Positions 11,807-21,609 of a stretch of 64,000 nucleotides of DNA are shown one piece after another. Within the stretch, counting starts at the first letter, position 1, and each line of letters opens with the position of its first letter. The DNA comes from Bretschneidera sinensis. Its lineage: Eukaryota > Streptophyta > Magnoliopsida > Brassicales > Akaniaceae. Position numbers and translations under genes: made by a program. Where the stretch lies: NCBI GenBank assembly GCA_023935145.1, contig CM043701.1:71316317-71380316 (forward strand), read 5' to 3'. The notes under the pieces were generated by a model, which ran no database searches, was not told where the DNA came from, and saw nothing but the letters and a program-made list of their open reading frames with translations.

Positions 11807-12300
11807 CTAAAATTTTTTGGGTCCTTTGGGGTTAGTCCTTGAAAATAAGGTTCCTTTTGGGACCCATACTTTCTTTATAGCATATGGTGATCTATAGACA
11901 TATTGATAATGCATAATCCTAGGACAATAGTTATTGAAATTTCTAGGATGACTTAGTTGTACATGTCTATAATTCTTAGGGAAGGGGTTCCTAGGATACA
12001 TGTTTCTAATATGAGGAATATGTATGTCATTTCTAGGAAATGTATGATGATGATTTCTTGGATACATGCTTGTATTATTATGAGTATGCATATTATCTCT
12101 AGAATAATCATGATAGTAATTCTTAGGATATGCTTGTGCAGTGTTCAAGTATTAAGTATTCATATTATTTCTAAGATGCATATGATGGTTACTCCTAGGA
12201 TGTGTATAAGCATTTCTTGAATGAGCATATATATAAGCATGAGTATTTCTAGGATGTTTCATTATTGTATATGCATTAGAATTAGTATATCTAGACCTAT
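11807..12300 (-). repeat. C2 His/Asn/Arg-rich repeat between zinc knuckle and protease
   Basis: The protein text here repeats P-R-N followed by Tyr/His/Asn about a dozen times (HPRNTHAY, YPRNHHHTF, MYPRNPF, SHPRNFNN), roughly every 9-13 residues. At the DNA level CCTAGGA/TTCTAGGA recurs at the same spacing. The repeat occupies the usually short gag-protease linker. C3 has lost the equivalent region, so it cannot be compared directly. Confidence 0.6.
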
Positions 12301-13802
12301 TAGCATTTATAGAGGGAATGTTTTTGACCTTGCTAGTGGTCTTTGAAGTAGAGGCTTCATTCATACATGATGCTTTCATAAATAAGCTCTCTTTTGATTT
12401 TTGCTTGCCTAATAGAGAATATCCTAACCCAGATTTTCCTTCACTTAATCTTTGGCAAGATAGCACTTCATCAAGCTTTTCTTTTCTAAGCATGAGTCTA
12501 GATATTGTGCCATTCCATTCTAATATCTTCTTCTTTAAGTTTTCATTTTCATCTTTAAGAAAATCTTGAGAAGAATCATAAAGCAATAAAGATAGTTTAT
12601 CTTTTTCTTCTTTTAGACTTATCATCTCTTTAGAAAGAGATGACACATCTTTCTTAAGAGTAGAGTTCCTAGAATCGAATTTCTTCAATTCTTCATGGAT
12701 TTCATTTATGACTTCTATTAATTCTTCACTACTACTAATAATGTTATTTTTTGAAAATGAGGAAGATAATACCCCATTTTCATCATCGATTGCCATAAGA
12801 CATAGGTTGGCAATTTCCTCGTATCCAATTTCTTTATCCAAGGAGTCATCACTCCAAGTGGTTGCAATCATAGATTTCTTCTTGAAGCTCCTGTATAGTT
12901 TTCTTGTAACCATACAATTGGCCTTGATGTGACTGGGCTTTTTGCATCCATAACACACAAGTGGTTCCCTTTTTGAAGTGGGATCCTTTGTGTAAGGTTT
13001 CTTGCTTTTCTTCAAGAATTTGTGAAATCATTTGGTGATTAAAGCCATCTCACCATTTTCTTTGCTGCTTTCTACTTCTTCTTCCGTTTCCTCTCCTCTG
13101 TTGCATGTAGAGGCTTTGAGAGCAATCATCTTTTTCTTTTTCTCATCATCATTGACAATGGGATTCATTTCTTCCATCTCATATGTCAATAGTGATCCGA
13201 GAAGCATTTCGAGGTCAAGTTTGTCGAGATCTTTGGCTTTCGTGATGGCCGTCTTCTTTGCTTTCCAAGTGGGTGGCAAAGATCTTAAGATTTTTCTTGT
13301 TAGTTCAAACTCCTCAATGTTCCTACAAAGAAACTCCTCAAGTGAGTGCATTTGAGAAATTGTTTCGTTAGGAGACATTCTAAAATATTCATATTCGGAT
13401 ACTAGTATATAGATTTTTGATTTTTTAACCTCACTAGTTCCTTCATATGTAACTTGCAATTTATCCCATATCTTCTTAGCCGAAACGCATGCAGAGATTT
13501 TATTATATTTTGATATATCTAAAGCATAATGTAAAATACTTGTGGCTCTACTATTGAGAGACATCATTCTACAATCCTCATCTTTGAACTCAGTTTTGAG
13601 TTTAGGCATTGTATGATTGATTTCTCCAATAGTTATTTCCTTTGATGGAATTCTAGGTCATTCCTCAATGACTCTCCATAGATTATAATCTTGTCATTCG
13701 ACAAAGATTTTAATCCTGTTTTTTTCAATAATTATAGTTGGAGCCATTGAATAAGGGAGGCTTAGAGTAGGAATGTCCCTCATAATAGCTATTTGCTGCC
13801 AT
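12152..13802 (-). pseudogene. C2 gag (UBN2-type capsid, coiled coil, zinc knuckle)
   Basis: The start ATG at 13802 (MAANSYYEGHSYSKPPLFNG) lies 40 bp inside the PBS and matches SIRE gag starts. The UBN2-type region runs 13609-13100 (KIWDKLQVTYEG, LTRKILRSLPPTW, LDLEMLLGSLLTYE). A CCHC knuckle (CYGCKKPSHIKANC) sits near 12950 and a Lys/Glu-rich coiled coil near 12560-12780. There is a frameshift and stops near 13725-13640 and a stop (TGA, probably from CGA) near 13026. Confidence 0.85.
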
Positions 13803-13842
13803 CGGATCAACTCAAAGATATTAAGCCTAAAATTGAGAATGA

Positions 13843-13855
13843 GGCTCTGATACCA
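13843..13855 (-). promoter_or_regulatory. C2 primer-binding site, initiator tRNA-Met type
   Basis: Reads TGGTATCAGAGCC on the minus strand, the standard Ty1/copia PBS complementary to the 3' end of tRNA-Met. It lies two bases inside the LTR edge at 13858. Confidence 0.9.
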
Positions 13856-13857
13856 AT

Positions 13858-15019
13858 TGTAGACTAAGGTTTCAACCCAAGAGGGGGGTGAATTGGGTTT
13901 ATAAAAACTTTCACTAATTAATCGCAAGTTTATAAAAAAAGATAAGACCACAAGCATGTAAATAAGTAATGTGTTGTAAACAAAAGAGTTTAAGGAATAG
14001 AATATGCAAACTCAGTTTATAGTGGTTCGGCAATATTGGATTCGTTCCAACCCAACGTTCACTCTCTTCAAGGAACCTCTTTGAAGTAATCCACTAAGAA
14101 ACTTAGTCGTGCAACTTCACGGGTGTTGCACAAACCTTACAATCAGTCCCATCCTCTTGGAAGCAAATCGCTTCCTCTCGGAAGCTAATCTCTTTCTTTC
14201 GGAACCTAATCCCTTTACAATAAATGAGTTGTTATAAAGTAAATAGTAGAGAGACAGCAATGAAATCTTATATAACTTAATAATATCTCTCTTTCAAGGT
14301 AAAGCTTGAAGAATGGCTCAACAATAAATATTTCAAAGCTTTTGTGTATCAATGAGCAAAAACTTGATTGAATGTGTAATCTCTCTTTTTTGAAATGCTC
14401 AATAGAGTGGGTTTATATAGCCTTGTATTAATATGGCTGTTTTGTACTGACTTGGAATGTTTTGGTGCATTTTGTGCTGAAGTCTCACGTCTCAACGGTC
14501 ATATTTTTGAATTACCAGTCGACTGAGTCTTAATACTAGTCGATTAGGTCAGGTTAAAAGTCTCACCTTTAAGGTTTTGAAGAGTACTAATCGACTGGGT
14601 TGTTCTTGCCAGTCGACTGGGGACAGTCTGACCAAAACACCAGTCAACTGGGAATACATCGTCCAAAACACCAATCTTCTAGTATAAGTACCCAGTCGAC
14701 TGGGTTGCCCTTCAACCCAGTTTTTCATTCTTTGAAATGTTTTTGACTTATAAACATTTGAATAAATAGTTTTGTTAAAATGTTTTTTCAAAATGAGCCA
14801 TAGGACAAGCTAGTTACCTGAACAAGTGATATTTACAACTTGTTTCAATACCTTATACTTATACTATATCTTCTGTCTTGACTTGGAGTTTGATTCAGGT
14901 TGAGTTCTTGCGCCTTAATTTCTGGCTGTATACTTTTATCGCTTAATACACTTAGATAGCACTGTTAGTACAATTAAATTTGTGTTTTGTCATCATTAAA
15001 ATTTAGATGAGAGTCAACA
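13858..15019 (-). repeat. C2 5' long terminal repeat
   Basis: Begins TGTTGACTCTCATC and ends CA on the minus strand, 1162 bp. It aligns along its length with the C3 LTR (19119-20184), including the start region and a CACTCTCTTCAAGGA segment near 14060/19320. The outer edge abuts the interrupted ORF of C3. The expected 5-bp target duplication (ATGGT type at 15020-15024) cannot be checked because the other end is missing. Confidence 0.85.
14412..14704 (-). promoter_or_regulatory. C2 LTR promoter: palindrome cluster then TATA box
   Basis: The minus-strand TATA box TATATAAA is at 14412-14419. Upstream of it, 14515-14704 carries about six CCAGTCGACTGGG variants, three or four with the GTCGAC core. 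The C3 LTR has the same order. Transcription would start a few tens of bases below 14412 and define the R region. The role of the palindromes is inferred. Confidence 0.65.
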
Positions 15020-15210
15020 ATGGTATCGAACCTTGCTTTGGCTTTAGCATTTCGAAAACCTGAGGTGTTCAAGTCATATCGAGCCTTCTTGGTTGATTCA
15101 CCATCCTTTTCCTTTCCTTTTGGCTCTTGAGTATTCAATTTTCGTGTTCTTTGAGGGTGAGGAGCATTCGGACCATGTGTTTTCATTTTGACGTGTGGTC
15201 TCTTTGACAT
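15020..15210 (-). pseudogene. C3 post-pol ORF, N-terminal fragment
   Basis: ATG at 15210 gives MSKRPHVKMKTHG, a basic N-terminus with KGKEKDGE and KKARYDLN, then KARFDTI. It aligns with the first 60 or so residues of the C2 post-pol ORF (8071-7547). The frame then runs into C2 LTR sequence. Finding the same ORF at the same place in two copies shows it belongs to the element. Function unknown. Confidence 0.65.
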
Positions 15211-15379
15211 TTGAGAAGAAAAAAAAAGTAAAATGGAGGTTTTTGATGTGTGGGTAAGTAAAGGAATGAAGTATTTTGGTCGGATTTGACAAGGATTTGG
15301 AGATTTCTAAAGAAAGACTAGAGAAAACAGCCAAGGGTTTTTGATTTTGGGTGAAAACGAAATGAGAAACTGAAAGGAT

Positions 15380-15582
15380 GTATATATATAATCGCGTATC
15401 TAGTCGACTGGTACCCTATCCAGTCGACTGGGTCAGTTTATAAAAAACAAAGTAAAAAGGGAAAATTTTAGCATTTAATCAACTGGTTCTCCAATTTAGT
15501 CGACGGAATGGAAGGTAGAGAGTTTTAGGCTTTTATGGGAAAGTCGTTCAGTTGACTATATGAAGGACTCAGTCGACTGAAT
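15380..15582 (-). promoter_or_regulatory. Palindrome cluster and TATA-like site upstream of the C3 post-pol ORF
   Basis: Six variants of CAGTCGACTG lie at 15400-15582, four with an intact GTCGAC. Next to them (15381-15392) is a TATATATATAAT stretch and the flanking word ATCGCG, which also flanks the C2 cluster (8294-8300). ORF2 starts 170 bp further on. The C2/C3 parallel suggests a conserved internal regulatory block. Confidence 0.5.
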
Positions 15583-15826
15583 CAAGGTATTTTCATAAGA
15601 AAAAAAATGAATTCCAGTGAAATTTTTTGCAAGCATATATTTCTTTATGCTATTTTTAAGTAATTGAGACATCAAATTAAAGTAAATGTTCATTTACTCA
15701 ATGGCACATATGCAAATGATGAATGTATATTCTAATCATACAAAATATATCTTCATTCAATGGTTTAGTGAATATATCACCAAGTTGATTTTCTGTAGGA
15801 ATGAATTCAAGTTTGATATCACCTCT

Positions 15827-17470
15827 TTAAGTGTGATATCTTATAAAGTGATGTCTAATTTCAGTGTGCTTAGTTCTAGAATGTTGAATTGGATTTTTAG
15901 TTAGATTGATGGAACTAGTGTTATCACATAAAATTGAAACATTTTCAAAACGCATGTCAAAATCTTCTAGTTGTTTTTTAAACATAAAATTGTGCACAAC
16001 AACTACCAACGGCCATATATTCAGCTTTGGCTGTTGATAGTACAACTAAATTTTGTTTCTTTGAAAAACCAAGAGGTTAACACATAACCTAGAAATTGAC
16101 ATGTTCCATTAGTACTATTTTTATCTAACTTACAACCAGCAAAATCAGCATCCGAGTACCCAATTAAATCAAAAAGATGAATCTTTTGAATATCATAATC
16201 CTAAATTTTAAGTGCCAAGAAAATATCTTAAAATTATTTTAACAAGTATGTGAGATTCTTTAGAATTAGCTTGAAATCTAGCATACATGCATATACTAAA
16301 CATAATATGGGGTCTATTAGCAGTTAAATAAAGTAAAATCTCTATCATACTTCTCTATTTCTTAATATCAACACTTTTACCTCTTTCATCCAAGTTGAGT
16401 TTTGTTAAAGTGCTCATGGATTCCCAATTGACTTTGCATTCTCCATTTCAAACCTCTTTAGTAAATCTTTTGTGTACTTGGATTGGTTGATGAAGATACC
16501 TTCCTTCATTTGTTTAATTTGAACTCCAAGGAAGTAGTTGAGCTATCCCATTATGCTCATCTCAAGCTCACCTTGGATACACTTAGCAAAGTATTGACAC
16601 ATGGATTCATTAAAGGCACAAAATATAATATCGTTAACATATATTTGAGCCATAAGAGTGTCATACTCATTAGTTTTTTTTTTTTGTAAAAAGAGTAGTG
16701 TATATTTTCTCTCCTGAAAAACCATTATCAAGTAAAAACTTACTTAACCTTTCATACCATACTCTTGGAGCTTGCTTAAACCCACAAATAGCTTTAGAAA
16801 GCTTATAGACATAGTTTGGAAGGTTAGGATCTTCAAAACCAAAAGATTTTTTAACATAAACCTCTTCTTCGATCAAACCATTAAAAAAAGCATTTTTTAA
16901 CATCCATTTGAAATTCTTAAAACATGCAAATGCAAGCAACATACTAATAGCTTCTAATCTAGCTACGAAAGCATAAGTTTCATCAAAATCAATTCTTTCT
17001 TTTTGATTATAACCTTTAACTATAAGTCTAGCCTTGTTTCTAGTTATTATTTCATTTTCATCCATTTTATTTCTAAAAACCAATTTAGTTCCAATTATCA
17101 AATGATCTTTAGGTTTTGGAACTAAAGTATATACTTTATTTCTTTCAAATTGATTTAATTCTTCTTGTATAGCATTTATCCAATTTTCATCACTTTCGGC
17201 TTCGTTAAATGACTTAGGTTTTATTTGAGATAAGCATGTTACATAATTACATACATTTCTAATAGAAGAGCGAGTTCTTATCTCTTATGAAGCATCACCA
17301 ATCACTTGATCGATTATGCGATAATTCACATACCTCAAATCTTTGGGAAGACCATTTCCTTGTTGACTAGTTGAAGGTTGATCAAGTCTAGGAGCATCTA
17401 TATCTTATGTTAATTGAGGTTGATTCTCCTTGGGATCGACAATGGGAGTGGTGGCATCCACTCTTGGTTG
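15827..17470 (-). pseudogene. C3 reverse transcriptase and RNase H
   Basis: RT text is clear: KLVFRNKMDENEIITRNKARL, FKWMLKNAFFNGLIEEEVYV, YKLSKAICGFKQAPRVWYERLSKF. The catalytic box reads IYVNDIIF, so one of the two Asp residues is lost. The RNase H end (DNTSSINLTKNPIQHSRTKHTEIRHHF) lies at 15827-15990. The stretch 16050-16540 is recognisable but broken (KRFEMENAKSIG, MIEILLYLTANRPH type text with stops). Confidence 0.85.
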
Positions 17471-17498
17471 TCTATTCCTAGTATTAGCATGTGAATTT

Positions 17499-19062
17499 CT
17501 ACCATAGGAATTGACATTCTCTCCTATTATGCTTCCTAGCATTTTTCAAAGGAACGTTATTAATATTAGTAGGAGTCTTAGAAGTAGAGGGTTCAACAAT
17601 ACATGTTGCTTTTATAGAGATAGTTTCATTTGATTTTTTCTTGCCCAATGGAGAATAACCCAAACTGGATTTTTTCCACTCATTCTTTGACAAGCTAATA
17701 CTTCATCTAGCTTTTATTTTCCATTCATAAGTCAAGATATTATGTTACTCAACTCAATCACTTTATTTTCCAAATCAACAATTTCACTCATTAAAGATTT
17801 TTGTGATGAGTTGTTAAGTTCTAAAGAAAGTTTTTTTTTGGTTCTTTTAAAACTTTCATTTCTTTAGAAATGGATGAAACTTCATTTTTAAGAGCAACAT
17901 TCCTAGCATCAAATTTTTTTAATTCCTCATGCAATTCATTTATAGCATCAATTAATTCATTATTACTATTTTCATTATTAATATTATTGCTAGGGTAAGA
18001 ATTAGTTATCTCATCTTCATCATCAATTGCCATCAAGCAAAGATTAACAATCTCTTGGTAGTCAGTCTCACTTTCCAAGATGTCCTCATCATCATCACTC
18101 CATGTGGTAGCAACCAAGGCTTTCTTCTTGAAGTTCTTGTAAGGTTTCTATGTTGTAGGACAATTTGTCTTGATGTGCCCGGGTTTCTTACAATCAAAGC
18201 ACACAATAGGTTTTTTTTTTAATTATGTTGTCCTTTGTGTAAGGCTTCTTGCTCTTCTTCAAGAATCTTTGAAGTCTCTTTGTGATGAGAGTCATTTCTC
18301 CATCTTTCTCATTACTTTAATTTTCTTCTTTTCCCACTTGCTTGCTTGAGGTGGCTTTGAGAGCAATGCCTTTCTTCTTCTTTGACTCATCATCAGCAAC
18401 AATATGATTTATTTCTTCCATCTCATGAATTATTAAGGAACCAAGAAGTGCTTCAACGTCAAGTTTGTCAAGGTCTTTGGCTTCCATAATGGCCATCTTC
18501 TTTGATTGCCAATTTGGTGGTAAAGCTATGAGAATTATCCGTACCAACTAACAATCCTCAATATTTCTACCAAGAAGCTTTAAACCATTAATAATATTAG
18601 TAAATTGAGAATACATTTTAGAAATGATTTTGGTAGGAGACATTTTAAAATCTTAATGTTCAAACACTAACATATAGATTTTTTATTTCTTTACTTCACT
18701 GGTGACTTCATATGTAAATTGAAGTTTATCCCAAATTTCTTTATCCAAAACACAAGTTATAAATTTTGTTATATTCATTAATGTCTAAAGAACAACGAAA
18801 CATGCTAGTAGCTCTACTATTTAAGGACATTATCTTACAATCATCATCATTAAATTATGCTTTAAGTTTAGGCATTAAAGCTTCTACTTCAAAAACTATA
18901 TTGTTTTTGTAGGAATCCTAGGTTCTTCAATGATTCTCAATAAATTATAATTTTGACCTTTTATAAAGATTTCATTTTATTTTTCTAATAGTTGTAGTTA
19001 GTTCCATTAAATAAAGGAGGTCTAGTGTAAGAATAACCTTCATTATAGTTATTAGTTGCCAT
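17499..19062 (-). pseudogene. C3 gag
   Basis: The start ATG at 19062 corresponds to the C2 start (ATNNYNEGYSYTRPPLFNG text). UBN2-type text (LIALPPNWQSKKMAIMEAKDLDKLDVEALLGSLIIHE) lies at 18547-18400. The zinc-knuckle region near 18190-18230 is damaged by an A/T run. The coiled-coil part is at 17821-18117 and the STSKTPTN tail near 17560. Many stops and frameshifts. Confidence 0.8.
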
Positions 19063-19118
19063 AGGATTTTACTCAAGGATATTAAGCTTTACTATGAGAG
19101 CTAAGCTTTGAAACCAAT

Positions 19119-20184
19119 TGTAAACCAAGGTCTAACCCAAGAGGAGGAGAATTGGGTTTTAAAACTTTTTGTAAACAACAAACAAGTTTTAAACACTAAT
19201 GAGATTAAGTAAGAACAATAGTTATATTGTTGGAAATTAAAATAGTAAGGATAAGAAAGTGCAAATACGATTTATAGTGGTTCGAAAATATGAGAATCTT
19301 TTCGACCCTACGTCCACTCTCTTCAAGGAGACTCTTTGAAGTATTCTACTAAGACATGCAACTTCAGAGGTGTTTCCCAAACCTTTACAATGATCTCTTC
19401 CACTTACGAAAGTTCACACTAAAGTGTTTAACACCTAAACACTTCTAAGAGTTGCACCAATTCTTTCTCTTACAATGATTGGAATTGAAGATTTAATAAG
19501 GTACAAGAGAGATACAAGATAAAGAATCTCTCTTTCAATAACAAAGCTTTAAAGTAGGCTCAAAAAGAATTTTTGAAAGCTTTGAATGTTTATAAATGAG
19601 TTCTATAAGAATTGAAGTGTTCTTAATTGTTATTAAAGCTTATTTAAAAGTGGTTTATATAACCTAGACTCCATATGTCCATTGGACACAAGGACTGGTT
19701 TATTTGAGCATTAAATGCTCTGACCCACGTATCTAAATTTTAAAAAAAATTGTCATTATTCGCGGGCATTCAGTTGACTGGATAGACATTCAGTTGATTG
19801 GGTCAAGTTAGTTCTGCATCAAGTGCTTCACTCAGTCGACTGGATGAACCATTCAGTTGATTGGATCAGAAGAACAAAATTCTTTGTCCTTCATTCAATT
19901 GACTGGATCTCTTGAAATAGAATTTCTTTGTTTTTCTTTGACTTTTAAATTTAGGACCAATTTAAATGATTTTGTCAAAACATTTTGTAAACAAAATGAA
20001 CCTTAAATAAAGCTAGGTAATTGAAATAGGATTTACAATATGATAAACTACCTTAGAATCTTCTGTTCTTGGTCTTCAGACTTCTTTCGAGGTGCGTCGA
20101 GACACGCAACTTAAGCACTTAGACAATTGATTAGAACAATTTAACATTGTTTTGTCATCATTAAAATTAAGTTAGAGGTCAATA
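19119..20184 (-). repeat. C3 5' long terminal repeat with palindrome cluster and TATA box
   Basis: About 1066 bp. It aligns with the C2 LTR; the outer edge has decayed (TATTGACCTC instead of TGTTGACTC). The minus-strand TATA box TTATATAAA is at 19654-19662. Five palindrome variants (CAGTTGACTG, CAGTTGATTG, CAGTCGACTG type) lie upstream at 19769-19907. The degenerate PBS (GGTTTCAAAGCTTAGCTC) lies just inside 19119. Confidence 0.8.
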
Positions 20185-20218
20185 GAAGGTAAAATCAAGT
20201 TAGGGGTCAATAGAAGGT
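20163..20218. repeat. 28-bp direct duplication at the LTR edge
   Basis: AAAATTAAGTTAGAGGTCAA...AAGGT is followed at once by AAAATCAAGTTAGGGGTCAA...AAGGT. The pair straddles the outer end of the C3 LTR and probably arose by slippage after insertion. Confidence 0.7.
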
Positions 20219-20463
20219 TTTGTGTTATTGAAACTTATGAAATGAATAAATGACAGTATTTTGTATTTCAAAATCAAAAGATGATCTAATATTAATTAGG
20301 GTATTATTGTAAGTTTAAGAAACTAAAAAATAAGTGGAGAGTCACCAACTATTCGTGAAGTGCCAATATCGTTATTCATAATGTTTTCTTCTCATTTATC
20401 TTCGAACATGTGAAATTTTGTGAAACGCATATAAACAAAAAATAATAATACTAATAAATTCAC

Positions 20464-20483
20464 CACACGCACACACACACGCG

Positions 20484-20557
<74 letters not shown>
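20464..20557. repeat. Compound dinucleotide microsatellite (CA)n(CG)n(CA)n(TA)n
   Basis: An uninterrupted alternating purine-pyrimidine run of about 90 bp: CA units, then about seven CG units, then CA units, then about 20 TA units. CG/CA tracts of this kind can adopt left-handed DNA and the TA tract can extrude a cruciform. It separates the retroelement block from the gene island. Confidence 0.95.
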
Positions 20558-20558
<1 letters not shown>

Positions 20559-21004
20559 CACTCTAATAATTAGTAATATAAGAGATTTTTTTTACAAAAA
20601 TAATATTAATTATAAGTTACTGAAATTATCAACTAATTAATCTTAAAACAATGTAGTATATTTAAAATTTAAATTACGAAACAAGATTCTACAAACTCGT
20701 TTGTTATTTGTTCACATGTACCCAAATGATCAATGAGAAATAGTACTCCTTAAAACAAGCATAAAAGATGAATGTGTAACAAAGACGTGCAAATTAAAAG
20801 AGATTATAGTATCTTCATTTATTCCATTGTGTAACAGAGCTACCAAGTTACACAAAAGCTTAATAAGTAGTAAATAAAAAAAATGCTAACAACTAAATCC
20901 AATAGAAAAGAAAAAAAAAATCCTAACAACTAGAGAAACAAAAATAATTGCTGGTAAATAGAAATTAACATAATTGAGCTGCAGGAGATGGTGTAGCCTT
21001 CTTA
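20558..21004. other. Intergenic, AT-rich, no gene seen
   Basis: Short A-runs and TA-rich text. No reading frame, RNA gene or repeat beyond simple sequence was recognised. It forms the 3' flank of the prolamin-like fragment. Confidence 0.6.
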
Positions 21005-21175
21005 TTAGCACAGTGATCCTTCAACAAGAAGGTTGAAAAATGGGTTCTTAAAGTGAGCAAAAATGGTGGAATCGCAATCCTCGTTAGCTTCTTGAATGGC
21101 CTTGCAACAATCATCTCCAATGGAACTGCCTCTCATCTTGAAGCCGCCAATCATTTCTTCAATTTTGAGTCCAAA
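21005..21175 (-). pseudogene. ECA1/prolamin-like domain, 3' fragment
   Basis: The minus frame ends with stop TAA at 21005-21007. It encodes the C-terminal half of the six-Cys prolamin-like domain: GDDCCKAI, then nine residues to a Cys, then 21 residues to the final Cys (CC-x9-C-x21-C). The N-terminal half is missing: the same frame hits a stop near 21180, beside an A9 run, and no signal peptide is found. It lies 0.6 kb from the intact relative at 21610-22251 on the same strand, so it is probably a decayed tandem duplicate. Confidence 0.65.
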
Positions 21176-21609
21176 TTAAAAAAAAATTTGGAACCCATGG
21201 ATGCACTGGCCATTTATGGGCTGGCAGAGGTGGGTGAGCCCATGGAAATAGTAGTTTGTGGCCTACTGCAGGGAGCCATGGCCACTATGGAGCAGTCGCT
21301 TTGGTGGATTTAAGACTTAGCTTATCGGGCTTAATCCTATCTATCATCATCATTCATCATACATCATACATCATAATCAGAGATACTTGAAGATGAAAGA
21401 ATCTCGGAACTGCTTGGTAAAACAAAAATCGAAGATACATAAAGAAGAGAAAAAAAATCATTTAATAACGAAAGGAATGGCCTAAACATATTGGTAAAAC
21501 AAAAACTCAAACTAAGCCAAAATATTTATTGAATCTAAACCTAATCTATTTGATCATTTTCATAATATAAAAAATGATAAAATCCTAAACGAAATTATAT
21601 TTAAAATCT
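21176..21609. other. Spacer between the prolamin-like fragment and gene
   Basis: Contains a short ATCATCATCATTCATCATACATC run near 21340-21375 and A-rich text. The part 21181-21310 may be decayed upstream sequence of the fragment. No functional frame seen. Confidence 0.5.

Larger units (their letters stand above)
7547..15019 (-). mobile_element. SIRE/Maximus-like Ty1/copia retrotransposon C2
   Basis: Minus-strand order: 5' LTR (15019-13858), tRNA-Met-type PBS, gag, His-rich linker, protease, integrase, RT, RNase H, palindrome-rich spacer, post-pol ORF, then G1. RT text such as SRPDIMFSVCMCARFQ and SSKPLGTPISTSTKLD places it in the SIRE lineage, which is known for an extra ORF after pol. It inserted into the matching ORF of C3; the right edge is fixed because the C3 reading frame stops aligning at 15019/15020. 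Its own 3' LTR is not visible in the window. Scattered CGA-to-TGA type stops show decay. Confidence 0.85.
15020..20184 (-). mobile_element. SIRE-like Ty1/copia retrotransposon C3, internally deleted
   Basis: Minus-strand order: 5' LTR (20184-19119), gag (19062-17499), then directly the integrase-RT linker, RT, RNase H, spacer and the start of the post-pol ORF. Protease and integrase are absent: the gag tail at about 17500 runs straight into text homologous to the C2 linker (VDPKE region, about 10400). C2 inserted at 15019/15020, so the rest of C3 lies left of C2 and outside the window. It is more diverged and more broken than C2. Confidence 0.8.

Noticed and set aside
14020..14110. GGTTCG-containing text resembling a tRNA T-arm (also near 19280, 50383 and 57188)
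   Set aside because: It is a conserved LTR segment; no acceptor or anticodon arms fit around it.
14991..14995. Alternative outer edge of the C2 LTR at TGTTTTGTCATCA
   Set aside because: Homology with the C3 LTR continues about 24 bp further to GTCAACA, and the interrupted C3 reading frame resumes only at 15020.
21053..21313. Plus-strand open frame of 86 codons
   Set aside because: It is antisense to the prolamin-like fragment, whose Cys pattern on the minus strand is the meaningful one.
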